Shown here piece by piece: positions 1 to 8,727 of a stretch of 21,634 bases of DNA. Within the stretch, counting starts at the first letter, position 1; each line of letters opens with the position of its first letter. Both the position numbers and the translations under genes were made by a program. Source of the DNA: JAQBDA01 sp041301185 (GTDB lineage: Bacteria > Chloroflexota > Anaerolineae > Anaerolineales > UBA4823); the NCBI GenBank assembly GCA_041301185.1, contig JBFYSV010000172.1, positions 1-21,634 of the forward strand. Direction: 5' to 3'. The notes beneath the pieces are model-generated. The model was given only the letters and a program-made list of their open reading frames with translations, was not told the origin of the DNA and ran no database searches.

Positions 1-126
1 CTACGACGTTTGATCGATCAAGCCACAACCGAGGCGATTTTGCGTAAACACATCGATGAGCATGGCGATTTACCCCCCTTCATCAAGCGTCTGCTGGCGG
101 CTTATGGCTATGAGCGACGGCGTTGA
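1..126 (+). CDS. C-terminal fragment of an unidentified protein
   Basis: An open frame enters from the left edge and ends at TGA 124-126, giving 41 residues. The fragment is rich in Arg, Leu and charged residues, begins LRRLIDQATTEAIL and ends LLAAYGYERRR. It looks like a helical C-terminus. I do not recognise the family from this tail, and no function is proposed. It lies 113 bp upstream of the DegV-family gene on the same strand, so the two could be co-transcribed. Confidence that it is coding rests on the uninterrupted frame, plausible codon use and position only. Confidence 0.55.
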   Translation, partial: LRRLIDQATTEAILRKHIDEHGDLPPFIKRLLAAYGYERRR

Positions 127-239
127 GTTATGTCCGGTTTTCAGGGAAAATTGCGTAACTTATCACTCCCAGCAGGGTTTAACAACCGCGAGAGGGCGTT
201 CTTAGCAGGGCATTTTGCTTATTACCCGAAGGAGGAATC
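127..239. other. Intergenic region upstream of the DegV-family gene
   Basis: This 113 bp gap holds a strong Shine-Dalgarno sequence, AAGGAGG at 229-235, five bases before the ATG at 240. A heptamer, AGCAGGG, occurs twice (171-177 and 204-210) with no obvious role. A weak TTTTCA / TATCAC pair with 17 bp spacing can be drawn near 137-165, but it is too far from consensus to call. No terminator was seen for the upstream gene. Confidence 0.4.
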
Positions 240-1088
240 ATGTCTCAAGTTGCAATTATCACCGATAGTACCGCTTATATTCCCAAGGATATCCTGGCTA
301 ACCTGAATATCACCGTTGCTCCACAGGTGTTGATCTGGGGCAATGAAACCCTCCGAGACGGGGTAGATATCCAGCCCGAAGTCTTTTACAACCGGCTTCA
401 GAAAAGCACGGTTATGCCAACCACGTCTCAGGTGACGATCGGATCATTCAAAGATATGTTCAGTAACCTCCTGGATGAGGGTAAGCAGATTCTGGCTTTG
501 CTGATCTCAACCAAGCTATCCGGGACGATCGATTCGGCTGTTCAGGCGAGGGACATGCTACCCGGGGCAGCGATTGAGATTGTCGATTCTAAAACAACTG
601 CCATGGCGTTAGGCTTCCAAGTGCTAGCGGTTGCCCGGGCCGCCGAAAGTGGCGCCAGCCTTGCGGAATGTAAAGCCCTGGCGGAAAAAGCAACTGAGCA
701 GGTAGGCGTTGTCTTTGCCGTCGACACTCTGGAGTTTCTGCATCGCGGCGGGCGGATCGGTGGTGGCACACGCTTTCTGGGCACAGTCTTGAATATGAAA
801 CCCATCCTGGAGGTCACTGGAGGGCGTGTAGAAGGGATTGAACGCGTTCGCACCCGAAGCAAATCCCTAAATCGGGTGATCGAAATTATTGAAGAACGTA
901 TCGGCGGTCGCAAGCCAGTTCGCCTGGCCTCCTTGCATGCAAACTCGCCCGAGGATGCACGCACATTGCTAGATATGGCGAACAACCGTCTGAATGCAGT
1001 CGAAAGTATCATCTCTGAAGTCAGCCCGGTTGTCGGTACTCATACTGGGCCTGGCACCGTTGGATTGGCTTTCATGGCTGGAATGTAA
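240..1088 (+). CDS. DegV family protein (fatty-acid-binding)
   Basis: The 282-residue length is normal for the DegV family. These cytoplasmic proteins bind a fatty acid between two domains, and in Firmicutes the FakB members present fatty acids to the kinase FakA. Family signatures are visible in order: IITDST near residues 6-11, TTSQ at 61-64, STKLSGT at 90-96, VDSKTTAMALG at 115-125, DTLEFLHRGGRIGG at 162-175, LNMKPILEV at 184-192 and the C-terminal GTHTGPG at 266-272. The start is supported by AAGGAGG five bases upstream. No DAK2/FakA-type kinase gene is visible in the window, so a fatty-acid-kinase partnership cannot be shown here. An 11-bp hairpin follows the gene. Confidence 0.93.
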   Translation: MSQVAIITDSTAYIPKDILANLNITVAPQVLIWGNETLRDGVDIQPEVFYNRLQKSTVMPTTSQVTIGSFKDMFSNLLDEGKQILALLISTKLSGTIDSAVQARDMLPGAAIEIVDSKTTAMALGFQVLAVARAAESGASLAECKALAEKATEQVGVVFAVDTLEFLHRGGRIGGGTRFLGTVLNMKPILEVTGGRVEGIERVRTRSKSLNRVIEIIEERIGGRKPVRLASLHANSPEDARTLLDMANNRLNAVESIISEVSPVVGTHTGPGTVGLAFMAGM

Positions 1089-1115
1089 ACAAAACTGCTT
1101 GATCACATTTAATTC

Positions 1116-1144
1116 CGAGCGGAGCCGCAACCAGGCTCCGCTCG
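1116..1144 (+). terminator. Hairpin downstream of the DegV-family gene, possible terminator
   Basis: A perfect 11-bp inverted repeat, CGAGCGGAGCC and GGCTCCGCTCG, encloses a 7-base loop and begins 27 bp after the stop codon. The stem is GC-rich and very stable. The bases after it (TTGATTCC) are not a proper T-tract, so termination is plausible by position but not proven. It could also be a 3'-end stabilising stem. Confidence 0.5.
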
Positions 1145-1201
1145 TTGATTCCAGGGCTCCGGCTAAACCGGTAAAAGACCATAAACCGGACTCGTCTACA
1201 T

Positions 1202-1207
1202 TATAAT
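1202..1207 (+). promoter_or_regulatory. Candidate -10 box for the small gene and ABC exporter operon
   Basis: TATAAT matches the consensus -10 exactly and ends only nine bases before the ATG at 1217. The predicted transcript would therefore have a leader of about three bases or none. No convincing -35 hexamer lies 16-18 bp upstream. There is no Shine-Dalgarno sequence before the ATG, which fits a very short leader. Confidence 0.45.
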
Positions 1208-1216
1208 AACGAAGAT

Positions 1217-1624
1217 ATGGACATATTTTTCACCGACCCAACAGATGTTCCGCTCCCTCCTGATGAAGTTCGCATCAGGCAATTCGTAGCCTCCCCCTGG
1301 CCAGATGGTCGCAGGGTAAGCGTTTCTCTTCACATTACTCCTTTTCAAAAACCACCCAGTGGCGAGATCAGCATCACCAATGCGGTGGGTGATGAGCTGG
1401 CGAATATCAGCATCATCGAGACCGTGGACCCTAAGATGGAGTTCACCTTGCATTTACGTGGAGCTGAGATAATCAGCCCTCTCCAGGTGAATGCCAGTTT
1501 ATTCTATGTCCGAGATGATTCCGAGCCTGCTGACCACCAGGAAATCCCATATGAGCTTCGCGAAAGGAATCGGGTTGATCAGCTGACCGTGGTAATCAAC
1601 CTGGAAACCTCTGACCAGCCATAA
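1217..1624 (+). CDS. Conserved-looking hypothetical protein upstream of ABC exporter
   Basis: This 135-residue protein has no signal peptide and no membrane segment. It is acidic, begins MDIFFTDPTDVPLPPDEVRI, and alternates short hydrophobic stretches with polar ones in a way that suggests a beta-sandwich (for example VSVSLHI, MEFTLHLRG, VNASLFYVRD, QLTVVINLE). I do not recognise the family. It stops nine bases before the first ABC half-transporter gene and is almost certainly in the same operon. A role linked to that exporter is possible but rests on position alone. The ATG has no Shine-Dalgarno, and a TATAAT box sits nine bases upstream. Confidence 0.75.
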   Translation: MDIFFTDPTDVPLPPDEVRIRQFVASPWPDGRRVSVSLHITPFQKPPSGEISITNAVGDELANISIIETVDPKMEFTLHLRGAEIISPLQVNASLFYVRDDSEPADHQEIPYELRERNRVDQLTVVINLETSDQP

Positions 1625-1633
1625 TCCTCTTGT

Positions 1634-3445
1634 ATGAAACATCTCTGGCGGCTACGCCCATTTCTGCACGCCTACCGCCTGCAGATTTCCCTGTCTTTCG
1701 TATCACTCATGATCCTTACAGCCGGGCAATTATTTATCCCGGTCTTGATCCGCGAAGTGATCGACGTGGGTATTGGTGAGGAAAATTCTCGCATCCTGGT
1801 GGTTTCTGCCGTTATTCTATCGATTATCGGTACCATTATGGCAATCATCACCTATGCGCAGCGCTTCCTCAGCGAATGGATTGCTGCCCACATCGGTTTT
1901 GATCTCCGCAACCAGCTATACAACCACATTCAGCATTTACCATTCGCTTATCACGACTACGCCCAAACCGGGCAGCTGATCAGCCGCTGCATTGAGGATG
2001 TGCGTGCTATCGAGCGGTTCACCGGCAGTGGCGTCGTTGACCTGATCCGGCTGGTAATTCTCATGATCGGGATTATTGCCCTTCTCCTCGCTCAGAACGC
2101 CCGCCTGGCTGCCATCGCCCTCCTACCGATGATCCCCCTCGTGATGATTACCACCAATTTCGGCAGAAAGATCGGGAAGCTGTTCTTAGCGGTTGACAAC
2201 CTGCTTGGCGAGTTGTCTTCTCGCCTTCAGGAAAGTGTGACTGGGATCCAGGTGGTAAGAGCATTCGCCCGCGAGGCGTATGAAATCAAGCGTTTTGACA
2301 CTGCCAATCGCGGGCTATACAAAGCCCGCCTGAAAGTGATTGGTGAATGGTCAAAGATCCTACCCAGCTCCGTTTTCCTGGTTTCTTTAGGAACAATCCT
2401 GATCCTGTGGTTTGGAGGTCAACTTGTTTTGGAAGGGCAGATGACCATTGGTGAGATTGTCGCTTTCAACAGCTACCTGTTGTTGCTAACCCTTCCTGCC
2501 CAGCAGCTTACTTGGTTGGTGAATCTGGCTGGTGAGGCGGTCGCCGGTGTGCAGCGCACATACGAAATTTTGGATCATACTCCCGCTATTCGCTCACCCG
2601 TAAACGCAATCAACCTATCTGAGATTTCGGGTAGCGTAGAATTCAACAAAGTCAGTCTCCATTACAGCCAGGAAAAAGCTCATGCTCTCGATGATATTCA
2701 ACTCAAGGTCCTCCCCAACCAAATCATTGCTCTGATTGGCCCGACCGGCTCAGGCAAAACATCACTGGTCAACCTGATCCCGCGTTTCTATGACGTCTCC
2801 CAGGGGCAAGTATTGGTCGATGGCATCGATGTGCGACAGGTAGATTTGACCAGCCTGCGCAGACAGATTGGCATCGTATTGCAGACTTCGTTATTGTTTT
2901 CGATTTCAGTCCGGGAGAATATTGCTTATGGCAATCCGGATGCCAGTATGGAAGAGATAATCCAGGCTGCGAAAGCAGCCCAGGCGCACGAATTTATAAT
3001 TGACTTGCCGGATGGCTACGAGACAATCGTCGGCGAGCGTGGGATTACCCTCTCAGGAGGTCAGCGCCAGCGAGTTGCTATCGCCCGGGCTCTGCTGATG
3101 AACCCGCGGATACTCATTCTGGATGATTCAACTTCCAGCGTAGACACACAAACCGAGAGGCAAATCCAGAACGCTCTCAATTTCTTAATGCAAGGGCGAA
3201 CTACTTTTATAATCGCCCACCGCCTTTCCACCGTACGTAGAGCAGACTTGATCCTGGTGTTGGATCAAGGGCGGATTGTTGAACGTGGTAAGCACCATGA
3301 GTTGCTTCAACAGGATGGCTTGTACCGTCAAATATACGAGCTGCAATTACGGGATCGGGAAAGCTTCTTGCCAGATATGACCGCAGACGATCAACCCACC
3401 ACTGCACGGTTCAACCTGCCCAAAGGCCCAGGAATAGAATCCTGA
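1634..3445 (+). CDS. ABC exporter half-transporter, subunit with degenerate catalytic site
   Basis: This 603-residue type IV ABC exporter has an N-terminal transmembrane domain (about residues 15-300) and a C-terminal nucleotide-binding domain. Walker A is GPTGSGKT at 369-376, the Q-loop glutamine is Q417, the signature LSGGQ is at 473-477, Walker B is ILILDD at 493-498 and the H-loop histidine is H529. Walker B ends in Asp498 where the catalytic Glu is expected, so this subunit's own ATP site should be poorly hydrolytic. Its intact LSGGQ can complete the site of the partner encoded next. The arrangement matches heterodimeric exporters such as TM287/288 and BmrCD. The substrate (drug, lipid or peptide) cannot be read from sequence. 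It follows the 135-residue unknown protein by nine bases and has no clear Shine-Dalgarno. Confidence 0.92.
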   Translation: MKHLWRLRPFLHAYRLQISLSFVSLMILTAGQLFIPVLIREVIDVGIGEENSRILVVSAVILSIIGTIMAIITYAQRFLSEWIAAHIGFDLRNQLYNHIQHLPFAYHDYAQTGQLISRCIEDVRAIERFTGSGVVDLIRLVILMIGIIALLLAQNARLAAIALLPMIPLVMITTNFGRKIGKLFLAVDNLLGELSSRLQESVTGIQVVRAFAREAYEIKRFDTANRGLYKARLKVIGEWSKILPSSVFLVSLGTILILWFGGQLVLEGQMTIGEIVAFNSYLLLLTLPAQQLTWLVNLAGEAVAGVQRTYEILDHTPAIRSPVNAINLSEISGSVEFNKVSLHYSQEKAHALDDIQLKVLPNQIIALIGPTGSGKTSLVNLIPRFYDVSQGQVLVDGIDVRQVDLTSLRRQIGIVLQTSLLFSISVRENIAYGNPDASMEEIIQAAKAAQAHEFIIDLPDGYETIVGERGITLSGGQRQRVAIARALLMNPRILILDDSTSSVDTQTERQIQNALNFLMQGRTTFIIAHRLSTVRRADLILVLDQGRIVERGKHHELLQQDGLYRQIYELQLRDRESFLPDMTADDQPTTARFNLPKGPGIES

Positions 3446-3487
3446 CCTCTTGATTGGGATAGATAATCGTAGCCCGAACCTATTGAT

Positions 3488-5272
3488 ATGGCTCAAATCA
3501 CCCCACCTGTTGAAGATATCCAGCTCAAAGGGTACGACCCTCAAGTTACCCGGCGTTTGTTGGTGATTGCTCGGCCTTACCTGGGGCAGATCATCCTAGC
3601 ATTAATCTTGATGCTCGCCAGCGCGCTTGCGGCTGTCAGTGGTCCGTACCTGGTGAAAATCGCCCTAGATTCTGGGCTGCAAGCCGGGTCACTGGTTGTT
3701 CTTCGCCAAACCGTTCTTTTATACCTGTTGGTGAGTGTGTTCCAATGGGTGATGAACTATTTGCGGATAAACCTGATGGCTCAAGTGGGGCAGTCGATCA
3801 TCTTTGACCTGCGCGCCAGCATGTTCGATCACCTGCAAAGACTCTCGCTCAGTTTCTTCAGCCATTATAGCGTGGGTAGAATCATCACACGCGTGATCAA
3901 TGATGTAGAAGTATTGCGTGAATTCATTACCTGGGCTGTGCTGGCTACAGCCCGAGATATTATTACGCTTGTTGGGATCATTATCGGTATGCTGTTAATG
4001 AACGCCCGCCTGACTATGCTTGTATGCATCGTCATTCCGATCATGTTAATCTTTACATCGAGATTCCAGAAACGCGCCAGGGAAAACTATCGCGCAGTCC
4101 GGACTGCCATTAGCTGGGTTAACTCTGTCCTGGCGGAAAATATTAACGGTGTGCGGGTGGTGCAGGCATTTTCTCGGCAAGAGAATAACTTTACCCACTT
4201 CAAAACTGTTGTCAACCACAACCATCTTGAGACAAATTTACGTGCAGCATCTGTAGCCTCTGCCTATCCTGCAATCGTTGAGCTATTGAGCAGCCTGGCA
4301 ACTGCGCTGGTCATATGGGTGGGCGGTTCAGCAGTCCTGGGAGAAAGCATCACCCCCGGTATATTGGTAGCTTTTATCCTTTACATTGACCGCTTCTTTG
4401 ACCCCATCCGGGATCTCAGCCGGCGTTTCGACACATTCCAATCTACGATGGCTGGGGGTGAGCGGATCTTCGCGTTTTTAGATGCTCGCATAGATGTTAT
4501 CGACGCGCCAGATGCAATCCAGTTGCCAACGATCCAGGGCGAGGTTCGTTTCGAGAACGTTTCATTCCACTATAATGACGATCCCGGCATTGTAGTGGAG
4601 AATATCAATCTACATATCCTCCCCGGGCAAACCGTGGCACTGGTCGGTGAGACTGGTGCGGGCAAATCCACCCTGGTGAAGCTGCTGGCACGCTTTCACG
4701 ATCCGATAGATGGCAGGATTCTAATTGATGGTTACGATCTCCGTTCGATAACCCAATCCAGCCTGCGCAGCCAGATGGGGATGGTGTTACAGGATCCATT
4801 CCTGTTTGACGGAACAGTTCGGGAGAATATCCGTTTTGGGCGTCCAGAAGCTACCGATGCAGAAATCGAAGCGGCTGCAGCTGCCATTGGTGCGCACGAT
4901 TTCATCCAGCACCTAAGACTAGGCTACGATACCCCAGTCGAAGAAGGTGGGGCGCTGCTCTCAGTCGGTCAGCGCCAGCTGATCTCCTTTGCCCGAGCCT
5001 TACTTGCTAAGCCCCGCATCCTGATCCTTGATGAAGCCACTTCCAGTATTGACACTCAAACCGAACGCCTGATCCAATCTGCCCTGGCACGCTTGTTGCA
5101 CGGTCGTACATCATTGATCATTGCCCACCGGCTATCCACCCTGGTCAATGCCGACCAGATCGTGGTTATTCAAGATGGGGTTATAGTCGAACAAGGCACG
5201 CATGCAGAGCTTCTTGCCACACAAGGTGTCTACTATAACCTGTACAAATTGGGTATCGACGATCGGACGTAA
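3488..5272 (+). CDS. ABC exporter half-transporter, catalytic-site subunit
   Basis: The 594-residue partner of the preceding gene has the same layout: a six-helix transmembrane domain (about residues 30-310) followed by a nucleotide-binding domain. Walker A is GETGAGKS at 387-394 and Walker B is ILILDE at 511-516, with the catalytic Glu516 present. H547 is the H-loop histidine. The signature is LSVGQ at 491-495 instead of LSGGQ. The defects therefore complement those of the upstream subunit: this protein gives the catalytic residues of the working site, while its altered signature belongs to the degenerate site. It starts 42 bp after the partner's stop codon without a visible Shine-Dalgarno, and no promoter was seen between them, so the two are probably co-transcribed. 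Confidence 0.92.
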   Translation: MAQITPPVEDIQLKGYDPQVTRRLLVIARPYLGQIILALILMLASALAAVSGPYLVKIALDSGLQAGSLVVLRQTVLLYLLVSVFQWVMNYLRINLMAQVGQSIIFDLRASMFDHLQRLSLSFFSHYSVGRIITRVINDVEVLREFITWAVLATARDIITLVGIIIGMLLMNARLTMLVCIVIPIMLIFTSRFQKRARENYRAVRTAISWVNSVLAENINGVRVVQAFSRQENNFTHFKTVVNHNHLETNLRAASVASAYPAIVELLSSLATALVIWVGGSAVLGESITPGILVAFILYIDRFFDPIRDLSRRFDTFQSTMAGGERIFAFLDARIDVIDAPDAIQLPTIQGEVRFENVSFHYNDDPGIVVENINLHILPGQTVALVGETGAGKSTLVKLLARFHDPIDGRILIDGYDLRSITQSSLRSQMGMVLQDPFLFDGTVRENIRFGRPEATDAEIEAAAAAIGAHDFIQHLRLGYDTPVEEGGALLSVGQRQLISFARALLAKPRILILDEATSSIDTQTERLIQSALARLLHGRTSLIIAHRLSTLVNADQIVVIQDGVIVEQGTHAELLATQGVYYNLYKLGIDDRT

Positions 5273-5339
5273 TCCTGGTTTCCTCACCTGCCGGACTTGA
5301 GGCTAACAAGATTGATGGGCGAGATTCACCCGGGCATAA

Positions 5340-5368
5340 TTGACGCTGATTCTGCCTCGTGCTACAAT
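5340..5368 (+). promoter_or_regulatory. Promoter of the TolB-like/M23 operon
   Basis: TTGACG at 5340-5345 and TACAAT at 5363-5368 are separated by 17 bp. TG one base before the -10 makes it extended. The predicted start near 5375 leaves a leader of about 66 bases before the ATG at 5441. The same GTGCTACA string occurs at the recA -10 region. Confidence 0.7.
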
Positions 5369-5440
5369 GCCAACAACCAATTCGCTACCAGGCAAAATTA
5401 TTGTTAGCACATCAAGACCAAAACTGATCAATTCACCAAC

Positions 5441-7579
5441 ATGAAGGGCTTTCTGAGAGCTTCCAAAAAGAAGCGACCTGTGCCACCGAACAATGATCCA
5501 ACCCGCCGGGTGATTTTGATCTGGCTTGTTGTGCTTTTACTGGTACTGGTTGGCGTGGGATTGAGCGGTCAGGGGGCGGGATTGATCCATCTGGTCCGTG
5601 CCCAGGTACGTGGAAATTCAGTCACTGCAGATAATTCAGACCAAACTATCGACGTATTACAGGAGCATGTGGCTCAAGCTGCGGCGGCATCCAGCCCAAC
5701 GCCTTCGGCGACGATTGTCCATACATCCCGAGTCATTAGTGATACGACGGCTACACCGCCGGTACCAGACGATGCACAGGTTCCGATCCAGCTGCCAGCT
5801 GCCAGCTCAGGCAACGGCATCATCATCCTTGCCCTGGACGAGGGGGGAAGTTCTCAGTTCTTCGCATATCACCCACAAGCCCAACCCCTTATCCGCCTGA
5901 CAGAGGGACCCTGGAGCTATATTCATCCTGCGATCAGTCCGGATGGAAGAACCCTGGCTTTTAGCTCAAATCAGGGTGGATACTGGGATCTCTATACTTT
6001 AGACCTGGTCAGCGGGGCAATTACCCGCCTGACGGATACTCCCGCGTATGACGGTGCTCCCTCCTGGTCGCCAGATGGGCAATGGTTGGTGTACGAAACC
6101 TACCTGACAGAGCCAATCCAGGTTGAGCCAACTCCAACCGAGGTATCTAAAAGCGACTCTGCCCAGGCTACCCCACAACCACCTGCTACCCAAGAAAGCC
6201 TGGAGCTATTCATCTTACCGGTCTCTGCTTCAGCCGAAAATTCTAAACCGATCCGCCTGACGAATGACCCCGCTGCTGATTACGCACCTGCCTGGTCTTC
6301 CAAGGGACGCATGATTGCTTTTGTATCAGACCGGAGTGGGGAGAATGAAGTATGGTTAGCTGACCTGGACAAAATAGACGACCGGTTCGTTAACCTCAGC
6401 CGAAGCTCGCGCACCCTGGATAGCTATCCCAAATGGTCGCCAGATGGCTCCCAACTTGCATGGGCAGCCTCTGGCAGTGGCTATCAAACTATCCAAATCC
6501 TCGATCTTGCCCAACCCGAAGCCCAACCGTTTGAAGCCGGCACTGGCGATCAAGTAGCCTGGGATCCAACTGGCCAGATGCTGATAACAGCCCTAAACAC
6601 CCCGAACCAGGTTTATCTGAGTGGACTCTACCTGCAGGGTAATGGGTTGATGCTTCCCCCTCTCGCCCTGAACGGAGCAATCAACGGGATCACATGGAGC
6701 CCTTATCCCTTACCGGAAACCCTGCCTGCTACGTTTCAACAGGCAGCCCAGATCACTCCGACCCCTGCCTGGAATATAGCGCTTACCCCCGCATCAGATA
6801 TCCCCAACGGGCGCCAGCATGTCGTCTCGTTAGTAGATGTTGAAGCGCCATACCCGATGCTGAATGATTTGGTCGATGAATCATTCCAGGCATTAAGAGG
6901 TCATCTTGCCCAATTAATTGGGTGGGATTACCTCTCGTATCTGGAAAACGCCTATGTCCCGTTGACCACCCCGCTGTATCCAGGATTATTGGGTGATTGG
7001 CTTTACTCTGGTCGGGCGATCTCAGTCAACTCGACACCGATGAATGCGGGGTGGATGGTCGTTGTGCAGGAGGAATACGGTTCGCTGACCTACTGGCGCA
7101 TTTATCTGCGCACTCGCTTCCAGGATGGATCACAGGGCATGCCGTTGCATAACCTACCCTGGAATTTTTCCGCTCGATATAGTGGCGACCCGCGCGCGTA
7201 TGAACAAGGAGGCAACCTATCAGCACGGGTACCTTCCGGTTACTGGGTGGACTTTACCCAACTGGCTGCCAGCTACGGTTGGGAACGCCTGCCAGCATTA
7301 ACAACCTGGCGAGCTGCCTTCAGTGCTGCTCGCTTCAACGCGTTCGTTGCCAGTGATGGGCAGGGCTGGGAGTCTGCTATGCTGGAGATATATCCCGCGG
7401 AGGCTTTAGCTAGCCCGACTCCGGTACTTCCGCCTACCTATACACCTACCGCTACCCGATGGCCTACCCGCACGCCAGCCCCAACACGCACTCCCTGGCC
7501 GACCAGCACACCGACAGTTACTCGCACGCCAACCCCTACCCGGACTGCCAGCCCAACAGTCCTGACACCAACTCCATGA
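5441..7579 (+). CDS. Membrane-anchored TolB-like beta-propeller protein with Thr/Pro-rich tail
   Basis: This 712-residue protein has a basic N-terminus, one membrane helix at about 23-42 and an outside-facing remainder. Residues about 120-425 contain WD40-like (PD40) repeats with the usual SPDG cores: SPDGRTLAF near 166, SPDGQWLVY near 210, SSKGRMIAF near 286, SPDGSQLAW near 333 and DPTGQMLIT near 375. A Pro/Gln/Thr insertion sits near 228-252. Residues about 455-660 form a separate domain rich in aromatic residues that I cannot assign. The last 50 residues are a TPT/TRTP repeat typical of cell-surface linkers. No Shine-Dalgarno is visible. Its stop overlaps the start of the M23 lipoprotein (ATGA), so the two are translationally coupled. 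It is probably a surface or envelope scaffold; true TolB function (Tol-Pal) is not implied. Confidence 0.85.
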   Translation: MKGFLRASKKKRPVPPNNDPTRRVILIWLVVLLLVLVGVGLSGQGAGLIHLVRAQVRGNSVTADNSDQTIDVLQEHVAQAAAASSPTPSATIVHTSRVISDTTATPPVPDDAQVPIQLPAASSGNGIIILALDEGGSSQFFAYHPQAQPLIRLTEGPWSYIHPAISPDGRTLAFSSNQGGYWDLYTLDLVSGAITRLTDTPAYDGAPSWSPDGQWLVYETYLTEPIQVEPTPTEVSKSDSAQATPQPPATQESLELFILPVSASAENSKPIRLTNDPAADYAPAWSSKGRMIAFVSDRSGENEVWLADLDKIDDRFVNLSRSSRTLDSYPKWSPDGSQLAWAASGSGYQTIQILDLAQPEAQPFEAGTGDQVAWDPTGQMLITALNTPNQVYLSGLYLQGNGLMLPPLALNGAINGITWSPYPLPETLPATFQQAAQITPTPAWNIALTPASDIPNGRQHVVSLVDVEAPYPMLNDLVDESFQALRGHLAQLIGWDYLSYLENAYVPLTTPLYPGLLGDWLYSGRAISVNSTPMNAGWMVVVQEEYGSLTYWRIYLRTRFQDGSQGMPLHNLPWNFSARYSGDPRAYEQGGNLSARVPSGYWVDFTQLAASYGWERLPALTTWRAAFSAARFNAFVASDGQGWESAMLEIYPAEALASPTPVLPPTYTPTATRWPTRTPAPTRTPWPTSTPTVTRTPTPTRTASPTVLTPTP

Positions 7580-8727
7580 GCCGGTTAGTCCGCTCGGCAA
7601 TCGTCGCTCTTCTCATTCTGGTATCTGGCTGCCAGGCGAACCAGGCAGCAAACCTCCTCACGGATTTTGCTTCAGAACCGGCTCTAGAGCCTACTGCCAC
7701 AGTCTTCGAAGAAGTTATACCGCCAACCCCCACTGTGGTTCTCTTGCCAGAACAGGCCTCGTGGGAAGGGTCAGATCCGGTACCACAGACGATACCCAGC
7801 CCAGTATCAGACCCGCTCCGCTTCGTATTTCCCACACCCGGGCCGGTCCCAGTCTCTGCCTGGAGACCACCCTTGTACCCGACACCCTGGGAGCCAACCC
7901 TATATGACCACTTTTACTTCTCTCGTCCAATCGCTGCGGATGAGATTAATTGGCCGCTGGCAGACTACCGCTATGGGGGCATGTTCCTGCCTGGCGTCAT
8001 CCATACCGGTATCGATATCCCTATTAAGGTGGGAACGCCGGTGCTAGCTGCCGGTTCTGGGCGTGTCACTTGGGCAGGCTACGGACTCTACCATGGAGTC
8101 GAGGACGCCACCGACCCCTATGGGCTGGCAATTACCATTAAACATGATTTCGGTTTTCAAGGGGATACTCTCTATACCGTCTACGGTCACCTCAGCCGCA
8201 TCGATGTCCTGGTGGGGCAGTATGTCGCTGCCGGAGAGATGATTGGCCTCAGCGGCGATACCGGAAAAGTCACCGGACCGCACCTGCATTTCGAAGTTAG
8301 AATTGGTAATAATAATTTCTTTGTCAGCCGCAACCCTGAGCTATGGCTGGCGCCTCCCCAAGGATGGGGAATCCTGGCCGCACGCCTGTTGACCACCGGC
8401 GGGAACCTCTTAAATGGCGTGACTGTCACCATCCGCTCCAAGCAAACCAACCAAACCTGGTATGTAAAATCATATCATCAAGGCGCTGTCAATAGCGACC
8501 CCTATTACCGTGAGAATCTAGTAATTGGCGACCTGCCTGCTGGTGAATATGTCGTCTGGTTACCCTACGAAGGCACCACCTATAATACCGATATCACCAT
8601 ATCCCCGGGCATGGTCAGCTATTTCTCTTTTCGTGGAAAGAACGGGATAAAAACTGAATTTCCGCCCACGCCAACACCAATCTTTACGCCACCTGTCGAA
8701 ACAAATACACCCACCTCCACCCCTTGA
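7576..8727 (+). CDS. M23-family metallopeptidase lipoprotein
   Basis: The start is ATG 7576, which overlaps the upstream stop as ATGA and directly encodes a lipoprotein signal: MSRLVRSAIV..., hydrophobic stretch, lipobox VSGC with Cys19. The mature protein (383 residues in total) has a Pro/Thr-rich linker to about residue 110, then the LytM/M23 domain at about 135-255. Zinc ligands are visible as H143 and D147 (HTGID) and H238 in the HLH motif at 236-238. The conserved YGH has H205. All catalytic residues appear intact, so peptidoglycan endopeptidase activity is likely. Residues about 262-360 look like a carboxypeptidase-regulatory-type beta-sandwich, and the C-terminus is again Thr/Pro-rich. 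An upstream in-frame extension to 7459 exists but is the Thr/Pro repeat DNA read in the wrong frame. Confidence 0.9.
   Translation: MSRLVRSAIVALLILVSGCQANQAANLLTDFASEPALEPTATVFEEVIPPTPTVVLLPEQASWEGSDPVPQTIPSPVSDPLRFVFPTPGPVPVSAWRPPLYPTPWEPTLYDHFYFSRPIAADEINWPLADYRYGGMFLPGVIHTGIDIPIKVGTPVLAAGSGRVTWAGYGLYHGVEDATDPYGLAITIKHDFGFQGDTLYTVYGHLSRIDVLVGQYVAAGEMIGLSGDTGKVTGPHLHFEVRIGNNNFFVSRNPELWLAPPQGWGILAARLLTTGGNLLNGVTVTIRSKQTNQTWYVKSYHQGAVNSDPYYRENLVIGDLPAGEYVVWLPYEGTTYNTDITISPGMVSYFSFRGKNGIKTEFPPTPTPIFTPPVETNTPTSTP

Noticed and set aside
130..306. A 58-codon open frame from ATG 130 overlapping the start of the DegV-family gene.
   Set aside because: It has no ribosome-binding site, runs out of frame deep into the DegV coding region, and its product has no recognisable features.
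5273..5310. A terminator after the ABC exporter operon (CCTCA with TGAGG, 11-base loop).
   Set aside because: The stem is only five base pairs and has no T-tract, so it cannot be supported.
7408..7570. A tandem DNA repeat near the end of the TolB-like gene.
   Set aside because: The repetitive look comes from codons for a Thr/Pro-rich tail. Units vary in length and sequence, so it is protein low complexity and not a tandem or CRISPR repeat.
7459..7575. In-frame N-terminal extension of the M23 lipoprotein by 39 codons.
   Set aside because: It is the Thr/Pro repeat DNA of the upstream gene read in another frame. ATG 7576 gives an immediate lipoprotein signal and a standard ATGA overlap.
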